Origin: Dehalococcoidales bacterium
Lineage (GTDB): Bacteria > Chloroflexota > Dehalococcoidia > Dehalococcoidales > UBA2162
DNA length: 7,255 nt
Direction of reading: 5' to 3'
Assembly (NCBI GenBank): GCA_002685815.1
Contig: NYYM01000021.1
Span: forward strand, 18,171-25,425
Positions 1 through 5,016 of the stretch are shown here, one piece after another; within the stretch, counting starts at the first letter, position 1; every line of letters starts with the position of its first letter. The notes below the pieces were generated by a model, which searched no databases, was not told the DNA's origin, and worked only from the letters and a program-made list of their open reading frames with translations. A program made the translations under genes and the position numbers.

Positions 1-670
1 CGTTTCTCTGGCCAACCAGCCAGTCCTTTTTGTCCTGGCCCTGATAACGGTCTTTATGACCGCCTTCTATATGTTCCGGGTCGTATTCATAACCTTCGGC
101 GGCAGCTACCGGGGCGGTGACCCGGCTGCTCACGGCGCGCCTCACGAATCCTCACCCTCAATGGTAGCCCCGCTGGTCGTTCTGGCCGTCCTGGCTGTCG
201 TTTCCGGCTTCTGGAACGTCGGCGGCCAGTTCTCCGTGTTCATGGGCGAAGCTCATCCCCACATCCCCGGTTTCTTCGCCGTTCTGGGGCACGGTCTGCC
301 TCTGCTCTCGCTGGCAATGGCCGGGCTCGGCATACTGCTGGCCTGGGCCATGTACAGCAGACAATCGATTTCCCCGGTGAAGATCGGCGCTGCCTTTAAG
401 CCCTTCTATTCCATTTTCATCCACAAATACTGGCTTGATGATCTCTATGAAAATGTCATCGTCAAGGTCGGCCTGATCGGCGGTCTCTTTGCCGGTTTAG
501 AGAAGATAGATACCCACCTGGTTGATGGAGCCGTAAACGCGGTCGCCGGGGGAGCTTATACCGAAGGTAACGCCATTAAGAAAATACAGACCGGGCAACT
601 CCAGCTTTACGGTCTGGTTACCGGAATCGGCATTATTGCCATCGTTCTTATTCTGTTTATATTTGGATAA
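1..670 (+). CDS. nuoL: NADH-quinone oxidoreductase subunit L (NuoL), C-terminal part
   Basis: This is the 3' end of the largest antiporter-like membrane subunit of respiratory complex I, which couples quinone reduction to proton translocation. The frame is open from base 2, so the true start lies upstream. About 222 residues are visible. They begin in a late transmembrane helix followed by the family signature TAFYMFR (53-73) and a Gly/His-rich loop. Two more hydrophobic segments follow (about 160-235 and 295-352). Next comes the amphipathic region around HKYWLDDLYENV (421-456), which in known structures belongs to the long lateral helix that lies along the other antiporter subunits. The end carries the typical IQTGQLQLYGLV (about 584-619) and a last membrane helix before TAA. 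The family is known from the nuoL-nuoM-nuoN order and these motifs. The ion-path lysines of the central helices are outside the window. Confidence 0.95.
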   Translation, partial: VSLANQPVLFVLALITVFMTAFYMFRVVFITFGGSYRGGDPAAHGAPHESSPSMVAPLVVLAVLAVVSGFWNVGGQFSVFMGEAHPHIPGFFAVLGHGLPLLSLAMAGLGILLAWAMYSRQSISPVKIGAAFKPFYSIFIHKYWLDDLYENVIVKVGLIGGLFAGLEKIDTHLVDGAVNAVAGGAYTEGNAIKKIQTGQLQLYGLVTGIGIIAIVLILFIFG

Positions 671-689
671 AAATTAGAGGAGAGTCAAA

Positions 690-743
690 AGAGGCTAAGC
701 CTCTCTGAAAAAAGATTGTTACTTGGCGAAGCCTCTTCAAGAG
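690..743. repeat. Two short dyads sharing a repeated octamer between nuoL and nuoM
   Basis: Bases 690-704 form a perfect 7+1+7 inverted repeat (AGAGGCT-A-AGCCTCT). Bases 733-743 form a perfect 5+1+5 inverted repeat (CTCTT-C-AAGAG). The octamer AAGCCTCT occurs in both, at 697-704 and 729-736. Neither dyad is followed by a clear T-run, so neither is a convincing intrinsic terminator. With the larger dyad at 753-771 they occupy most of an otherwise gene-free 166-nt gap inside the nuo operon. They may be the remains of a small repeated element or mRNA-processing hairpins. The function is unknown. Confidence 0.5.
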
Positions 744-752
744 CCATACTTC

Positions 753-771
753 CCCCCGATCTTATCGGGGG
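753..771. repeat. Perfect 8-bp GC-rich hairpin in the nuoL-nuoM gap
   Basis: CCCCCGAT (753-760) pairs perfectly with ATCGGGGG (764-771) around a CTT loop. The sequence after it is ACAAAAGGGG, not a T-run, so it does not look like a factor-independent terminator on the plus strand. It lies between two genes that must be expressed together. A REP-like extragenic palindrome or an mRNA stability hairpin is more likely than an operon end. Copies elsewhere in the genome would decide this. Confidence 0.55.
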
Positions 772-822
772 ACAAAAGGGGATAGGGTTATATAAATCAT
801 GAACTTAATAGACAATCGCGAT

Positions 823-827
823 AGGAG
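823..827 (+). promoter_or_regulatory. Shine-Dalgarno sequence of nuoM, fixing a TTG start
   Basis: AGGAG lies 9 nt before the TTG at 837. No in-frame ATG or GTG gives an N-terminus that fits NuoM better. The nearest upstream ATG (799) is in another frame and stops at 838-840. The site therefore decides the TTG start. Confidence 0.75.
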
Positions 828-836
828 TCAACACAG

Positions 837-2330
837 TTGAGTTTTCCTTATCTGACATGGATAGTTTTCCTCCCGCTGGTCGGGGCTATTATTATCGCCC
901 TGTTTAGCGGCGGCCGGGAGAAACTGATCAGGTACCTGGCGGTGCTCTTTACCTCGCTGCCCCTGATCTTATCCCTTGTCGCCTTCTCCGTTTTCGATAG
1001 ATCAGCCGCGGCCACCGGAGTAATGCAGTTTCAGGAAAAGATCTCCTGGATTCCGGCCATGAACGCCAACTACCACCTGGGTGTTGACGGTTTAAGCCTG
1101 CCGATGGTGGTACTGACCGCCTTCCTGGGTCTGGTGGTGGTTTTCATCTCCTGGAAAGAACACCTCAGAGTACGCGAGTACTTTGTCTGGCTCCTCCTCC
1201 TGGAAACCAGTATTTTGGGCGTTTTCACTTCCCTGGACCTGCTGCTCTTCTTCGTCTTCTGGGAAGTAGAGATTATCCCCATGTATTTCCTCATTTCCAT
1301 CTGGGGTTCGGGCAGAAAAGAATACTCGTCCATTAAATACGTTCTCTATACCTTGTTCGGAAGCGCTCTGATGTTGGCCGGAATTCTCAGCCTTTACTTC
1401 ACCACCGGCACCCTCAACATGGTGGAACTGGCCGGCAACGGGATGGCCATAGTGCAGTCGGTTATGCCGGCGGTGGCCATCTTCTTCCTCCTTCTCATCG
1501 GCTTTGCCGTTAAGCTACCGGTCGTTCCCTTTCATACCTGGCTGCCGGACGCCCATACGGATGCCCCCACTGCCGGCAGCGTCATGCTGGCCGGGGCCCT
1601 GATCAAAATGGGTGGTTACGGCATAATTCGTGTCTGTCTTGGTATCTTCCCCTCGGTCGCCCGGGATTACGCTCCCTTCCTCCTCACCCTGGCTGTGATT
1701 AGCGTGCTCTATGGGGCCGCCGTCACCTTGAGGCAGACCGACCTTAAAAGACTTATCGCTTACAGTAGTGTCAGCCACATGGGCTTTGTCCTGCTCGGTA
1801 TCTTCGCTCTCAATGAGGTAAGCCTCACCGGGGCCGCCCTCCAGATGGTCAGCCACGGTCTCCTCACCGGACTCCTCTTTGCCATGGCTGGTCTCACCAT
1901 CCACAACGTCGGGGAGCGGGACCTCAGAAAGCTTGGCGGCCTGGCCCGGCAGATGCCGGCTGTCGCCGTTGTTTTCTCCATCGCCGGGCTTGGTTCCCTG
2001 GGACTTCCCACTACCAGCGGCTTCGCCGCCGAATTCATAACTTTCGCCGGGGCCTTCTCCAGCACTCTGGTTGCCGGCGCCCCCGTTTTCACCATTCTGG
2101 CCGTTATCGGAGTGGTGCTGGGCGCCGGCTACATCCTCTGGCTGATACAACGGGTATTTTACGGCCCGGTCAAAGAAGAATACAACGCGGTCAAGGACGC
2201 TGATGGTCTGGAAAAGATCTACATGTTTGCCCTGGTGGCCCTAATCATGCTGGTCGGTATTTATCCGGCCATCCTGACCGACATCATCAAACTCGGCATT
2301 GCGCCCCTGGCAGGCTTATTAGGTGGGTAA
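837..2330 (+). CDS. nuoM: NADH-quinone oxidoreductase subunit M (NuoM)
   Basis: An antiporter-like proton-translocating membrane subunit of complex I. It has 497 residues, a normal length for NuoM, with about 14 hydrophobic helices. Landmark residues can be seen. FWEVEIIPMY holds Glu143, which matches the essential helix-5 glutamate of E. coli NuoM (Glu144). AVKLPVVPFHTWLPDAH holds Lys226, the helix-7 lysine, and the family signature of the broken helix. LIKMGGYGIIR holds Lys257. His314 (SSVSHMGF) and His340 (MVSHGLL) sit in the central hydrophilic axis. GFAAEF holds Glu399, matching the helix-12 acidic residue that distinguishes NuoM from NuoL and NuoN, which have lysine there. The set of conserved charges argues for an active pump. 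The start is TTG with AGGAG 9 nt upstream. nuoN follows after 12 nt, so the two are co-transcribed. Residue matches to E. coli are from memory of the family. Confidence 0.97.
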   Translation: MSFPYLTWIVFLPLVGAIIIALFSGGREKLIRYLAVLFTSLPLILSLVAFSVFDRSAAATGVMQFQEKISWIPAMNANYHLGVDGLSLPMVVLTAFLGLVVVFISWKEHLRVREYFVWLLLLETSILGVFTSLDLLLFFVFWEVEIIPMYFLISIWGSGRKEYSSIKYVLYTLFGSALMLAGILSLYFTTGTLNMVELAGNGMAIVQSVMPAVAIFFLLLIGFAVKLPVVPFHTWLPDAHTDAPTAGSVMLAGALIKMGGYGIIRVCLGIFPSVARDYAPFLLTLAVISVLYGAAVTLRQTDLKRLIAYSSVSHMGFVLLGIFALNEVSLTGAALQMVSHGLLTGLLFAMAGLTIHNVGERDLRKLGGLARQMPAVAVVFSIAGLGSLGLPTTSGFAAEFITFAGAFSSTLVAGAPVFTILAVIGVVLGAGYILWLIQRVFYGPVKEEYNAVKDADGLEKIYMFALVALIMLVGIYPAILTDIIKLGIAPLAGLLGG

Positions 2331-2333
2331 AAT

Positions 2334-2339
2334 AAGGAG
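2334..2339 (+). promoter_or_regulatory. Shine-Dalgarno sequence of nuoN
   Basis: AAGGAG ends only 3 nt before the ATG at 2343, closer than usual. It ends 6 nt before the following in-frame TTG at 2346. The spacing favours the TTG as the actual initiator, as also used by nuoM, though ATG cannot be excluded. The two choices differ by one residue. Confidence 0.6.
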
Positions 2340-2342
2340 TAA

Positions 2343-3806
2343 ATGTTGAATCTTGGCCTCTTTATACCGGAGTTGACTTTAGCTATCACGGCTCTAGCCA
2401 TAATTCTGTTCGACCTTTTCGTCGAGCGAAAAGGATGGCTGGTGGCAGTGAGTCTCATCGGCCTGATAATAGCCGCCGGCTCCCTGGTAGTAACACCGGG
2501 CAGCCCTGCCCAGACCATTTTCAATAATATGCTGGTCGTGGACGGCTTCGCCTTCTTCTTCAAGCTGCTCTTCCTGGGTATCTCCGCCCTGGTTATCCTG
2601 GCCTCCACCGATTATGTATCCAAATTTACTAACTTCCGGGGTGAATATTACGCCCTGGTGATTCTCTCCACACTCGGCATGATGCTGATGGCCGCCACCA
2701 GCGAACTGGTCACCATCTATATTTCGCTGGAACTGACCAGCATCTCGCTCTATGTACTGGCCGGCTTCCTCAAAGACTCCAAATCGACTGAAGCCTCGCT
2801 TAAATACCTGCTGCTGGGAGCAATATCCTCGGCCGTCCTCCTTTTCGGCATGGCCCTGGTCTTCGGCTCCACCGGACAGACCCAGCTGGGACAGATTGCC
2901 GGGTCGGTTGCCTCTCTGTCCGCCACCGGAGTTATGGCCAATCCGGCCCTCGTTCTGGGCATCGTCCTGCTGGTAGCCGGTTTCGGTTTCAAGGTTGCCG
3001 CTTTCCCATTCCACATGTGGGTACCCGATGTTTACGAGGGAGCCCCGACTCCGGTAGTCGCTTTCCTCTCCGTGGGCAGCAAGGCCGCCGGCTTCGCCCT
3101 TATCCTGCGGGTCTTTTCCACCGCCTTTGGCTTTACGGACTGGCTGAGCATAAACTTCGGCCTCGTCTTCGCCGGATTGGCCGCCATCGGTATGTTCGTG
3201 GGTAACCTTTCGGCCCTCCCCCAGACCAACATCAAACGTATGCTTGGTTATTCCAGCATCGCCCAGGCCGGTTACCTCATGGTGGGACTGGCTACTATGG
3301 GAATTTCCCCGCCTGCCGATATTCTGGGACAGAGTGGCGTTCTCTTCTTCCTGGCTGGCTACGCCCTGGCCAACCTGGGAACCTTTACCGCCATCATCGC
3401 CATCTCCAACAAGCTTGACAGCGACTTCATTCAGGACTATTCCGGCATGATAAAACGGGCCCCGGTACTGACTCTGGCTCTCTCTCTGTGTCTCATTTCT
3501 CTTATCGGTATGCCCCCGGCCGCCGGTTTTATGGCTAAGTTCTATATCTTCAGCGGGGCCGTTCAGAATGGCCTGCTCTGGCTAGTTATTATTGCCGTGC
3601 TAAACAGCGTAGTCTCAGCCTACTACTACCTGCGGGTGGTCAAGGTAATGTGGTTTGGTGAGCCGGCGTCTGAAGAAAAAGTGCCCTCTTCCGGTGCCCT
3701 CCGCCTGGCCCTGACTGTTTCCTGCCTCGGTGTCCTGCTCATCGGTATTATCCCTGGTCCCATAATGGAACTGGCTCGGGCCGCCGCCAGAATGTTCACC
3801 TTCTAA
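2343..3806 (+). CDS. nuoN: NADH-quinone oxidoreductase subunit N (NuoN)
   Basis: The third antiporter-like proton-translocating membrane subunit of complex I, with 487 residues counted from the ATG, a usual length for the family. Key residues are present. Glu130 (YISLELTSISLYVLAGF) is the helix-5 glutamate. Lys154 (ASLKYLLLGA) follows. Lys217 (AGFGFKVAAFPFHMWVPDVY) is the helix-7 lysine inside the family signature of the broken helix. Lys247 (SVGSKAAGFALI) is the helix-8 lysine. Lys399 (GFMAKFYIF) is the helix-12 lysine, equivalent to E. coli Lys395. IKRMLGYSSIAQAGY is the typical helix 9-10 segment. The gene directly follows nuoM and is the normal last gene of a nuo operon. Its TAA (3804-3806) overlaps the likely ancestral stop of the converging minus-strand gene. 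No hairpin terminator is visible just after the stop, so nuo transcripts may run antisense into that gene. Confidence 0.97.
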   Translation: MLNLGLFIPELTLAITALAIILFDLFVERKGWLVAVSLIGLIIAAGSLVVTPGSPAQTIFNNMLVVDGFAFFFKLLFLGISALVILASTDYVSKFTNFRGEYYALVILSTLGMMLMAATSELVTIYISLELTSISLYVLAGFLKDSKSTEASLKYLLLGAISSAVLLFGMALVFGSTGQTQLGQIAGSVASLSATGVMANPALVLGIVLLVAGFGFKVAAFPFHMWVPDVYEGAPTPVVAFLSVGSKAAGFALILRVFSTAFGFTDWLSINFGLVFAGLAAIGMFVGNLSALPQTNIKRMLGYSSIAQAGYLMVGLATMGISPPADILGQSGVLFFLAGYALANLGTFTAIIAISNKLDSDFIQDYSGMIKRAPVLTLALSLCLISLIGMPPAAGFMAKFYIFSGAVQNGLLWLVIIAVLNSVVSAYYYLRVVKVMWFGEPASEEKVPSSGALRLALTVSCLGVLLIGIIPGPIMELARAAARMFTF

Positions 3807-4331
3807 GACCGGACGCGCTCCAGCGCTTTCTCTAACTGGCCCTGATTAAACCAATCAACACCTGCCCGTCAATCGTGATTATCGGCACGCCCATCTGTCC
3901 CGACTTTTCTATCATCTCCCTGGCTTTATCTTTATCTTTGGCCACGTCATACTCGGTAAAAGCAATCCCTCGTCGCGAAAGATACTCCTTCGCCCTGTGG
4001 CACCAGGGTCAGGTGGGGGTGGTATAGACGGCCATTTCCTTATCAACTGTTTTCTTATCACCGCCCTCATGTCTCGGAGGCGGAAAGGGTAGGCTGTGAC
4101 CCGCTTCGTGAAGCCTCTCCTGCAGATCTGTAACCCGGTAAGCCTGTTGCATCGCAGGAACATCAGTATTCTCGATATATTCGTCAATAATTCCTTTGAA
4201 TACCCCTTCAGCCCGGCTGATTAATCCCTCAACCTCGACCTGCCGCTCAGCCTCCCAGACCCCCCACTCGCGTAGTCCTCAATCTGCTTGACCAGCTTCT
4301 CCAGCTCATCAATATCTTGTTCGGCTGACAC
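3803..4331 (-). pseudogene. Glutaredoxin-like gene with in-frame TGA at the first active-site Cys codon and two frame breaks; decaying gene or unannotated selenoprotein
   Basis: Read on the minus strand, a GTG at 4331 with a good ribosome site (GGAG 4344-4341, AGGA 4340-4337) begins SAEQDIDELEKLVKQIE, a charged helical stretch. Unshifted, that frame ends at TAA 4223-4221. A one-base shift somewhere in 4260-4281 (a six-C run on the plus strand is the obvious place) joins a second frame that reads WEAERQVEVEGLISRAEG and on through a helical region I do not recognise. Then comes a clear glutaredoxin-like (YruB/NrdH-type) fold: MAVYTTPT at 4035-4012, a TGA at 4011-4009, and PWCHRAKEYLSRRGIAF. The conserved SGQMGVPIITIDGQVLIGF segment follows. 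A second one-base break at about 3847-3852 separates the final helix NQGQLEKALERVRS, whose stop is TAG 3805-3803. Without that shift the frame ends at TAG 3834-3832. The family needs Cys where the TGA lies (C-P-W-C). Three lesions in 530 nt favour decay, but the TGA position and the hairpin after it favour selenocysteine. It lies 53 nt after the GyrI-like gene in the same direction. Confidence 0.7.
3975..3993 (-). promoter_or_regulatory. Candidate bacterial SECIS hairpin after the in-frame TGA
   Basis: On the minus strand GCGAAGG (3993-3987) pairs with CTTTCGC (3981-3975). The stem is 7 bp with one G-U pair, and the loop is AGTAT. The stem starts 15 nt and the loop 22 nt after the TGA at 4011-4009. 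The general bacterial SECIS description asks for a short stem, a G within the first two loop bases, and a loop roughly 16-37 nt after the UGA, and this hairpin meets all three. Such hairpins also arise by chance in coding DNA, and the rival 5-bp hairpin CCCTG/CAGGG at 4008-3993 directly abuts the TGA and shares its last base with this stem. Treat it as a candidate. Confidence 0.35.
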
Positions 4332-4384
4332 TCTTTTCCTCTCCCTCGGATAAGAATTGTGTGATATCGAACGCCGCTTCTTTG

Positions 4385-4903
4385 TTATTTTTTTTTCTTT
4401 ATCGGGTACCTGATAACTGTCTTTACCACCTTGGCATTGGGGCGGGTCAGGTATTCTTCTTCGTGATGGCCAGCAATCTGGTAGCCGTTTTCCTCGATGA
4501 ATTGATGCAACCGCTCAATGGAGGTTTCTTCCTCAGCATATGTCCCGATATGAAGAATCTGGGCTACCGTCCCGTAGCCCCAGGTCTCAAGTTTTACCTC
4601 CACCTCAGCCACCTTCTGAGGTATAGATTCGGTGTCCCCGGGGACAGGTAAGCCGATAATGAGAGTCCATTCTTCTTTGGGAGTAGTAACTACGTCGGGA
4701 TAACGGGCTCGCAGTCCGCTGACCTTGAAATCAGGCAAGCCCCGCTTCTTGAGGTCGAATTTAAGGGTGTAGGCTGACCCGTAAAGTGCCGGCATAAGTT
4801 CGGTAAAGACCTTCTCCGGAGTCCCCTTGCCGGTAACCATCGCCATCTTGTGTGCCGGCATTTCCAGGATTTGAGGGTCTGTCTTAAGCTTCCGCGGCGA
4901 CAT
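4385..4903 (-). CDS. GyrI-like small-molecule-binding domain protein
   Basis: A 172-residue soluble protein with no signal peptide or membrane helix. It resembles the stand-alone GyrI-like family (COG4832-type), which shares its fold with the effector-binding domain of AraC- and MerR-type regulators such as Rob and BmrR. The C-terminal signature is clear: a beta strand ending HIGTYAEEETSIERLHQFIE (His118 to Glu137), then NGYQIAGHHEEEYLTRP (139-155) and the closing strand KTVIRYPI. The N-terminal half has LKFDLKKRGLPDFKVSGLRA, the usual first repeat edge. No DNA-binding domain is present, so it is not a classical regulator by itself. Some stand-alone relatives (YtkR7, Lin2189) hydrolyse cyclopropanoid genotoxins, so a role in binding or detoxifying a small molecule is possible but unproven. 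The start at 4903 is chosen for the strong AAGGAGG 7 nt upstream. A longer in-frame start at 5005 has an unconvincing N-terminus. The end is a nine-A run coding for lysines directly before TAA. Confidence 0.85.
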   Translation of the reverse strand: MSPRKLKTDPQILEMPAHKMAMVTGKGTPEKVFTELMPALYGSAYTLKFDLKKRGLPDFKVSGLRARYPDVVTTPKEEWTLIIGLPVPGDTESIPQKVAEVEVKLETWGYGTVAQILHIGTYAEEETSIERLHQFIEENGYQIAGHHEEEYLTRPNAKVVKTVIRYPIKKKK

Positions 4904-4910
4904 ATGACCA

Positions 4911-4917
4911 CCTCCTT
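4911..4917 (-). promoter_or_regulatory. Near-perfect Shine-Dalgarno deciding the GyrI-like gene start
   Basis: AAGGAGG on the minus strand with a 7-nt spacer to the ATG at 4903-4901. It settles the start against the upstream in-frame ATG at 5005, and predicts strong translation. Confidence 0.85.
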
Positions 4918-4936
4918 CTGAGAGTAGTTTCAGCCA

Positions 4937-4964
4937 AGTATAACACGCAGACTTGTTCCGGCAA
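4937..4964 (-). promoter_or_regulatory. Predicted sigma70-type promoter of the GyrI-like gene
   Basis: On the minus strand TTGCCG (4964-4959) is followed by a 16-nt spacer and TATACT (4942-4937), preceded by TGT, which makes an extended -10. Transcription would start near 4930, leaving a leader of about 27 nt that contains the Shine-Dalgarno. It allows this gene, and possibly the glutaredoxin-like gene after it, to be expressed independently of the MFS genes upstream. No operator-like dyad is visible on it. Confidence 0.6.
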
Positions 4965-5016
4965 CAGAAGTCAGGGATAGAGAGAGTATTACCCGTCTTA
5001 GCCATTGCAAATGAGG

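Noticed and set aside
753..780. GC-rich hairpin at 753-771 as an intrinsic terminator after nuoL
   Set aside because: No T-run follows on either strand, and termination here would cut nuoM and nuoN off from the operon.
789..797. TATAAA-like -10 box upstream of nuoM as an internal promoter
   Set aside because: The hexamer is good, but there is no recognisable -35 at 16-18 nt (the region is G-rich) and no extended -10. Support is too weak to list as a promoter.
1515..2150. 211-codon open frame on the minus strand inside nuoM, and the similar long antisense frames at 2394-3014 and 1070-1333
   Set aside because: They are shadows of nuoM and nuoN. Their translations are low-complexity (Gly/Glu/Asp/Gln-rich) with no family resemblance, as expected opposite hydrophobic membrane-protein codons.
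3912..4187. 91-codon minus-strand frame across the glutaredoxin-like locus
   Set aside because: It is out of frame with the recognisable glutaredoxin-like sequence, is rich in Pro and Arg, and has no ribosome site. It is open by chance and would hide the real, interrupted gene.
4904..5005. 34-residue N-terminal extension of the GyrI-like protein from the ATG at 5005
   Set aside because: The extension looks non-coding (Cys/Ser/Leu mix). It spans the predicted promoter and the strong Shine-Dalgarno, and the family's N-terminus fits the ATG at 4903.
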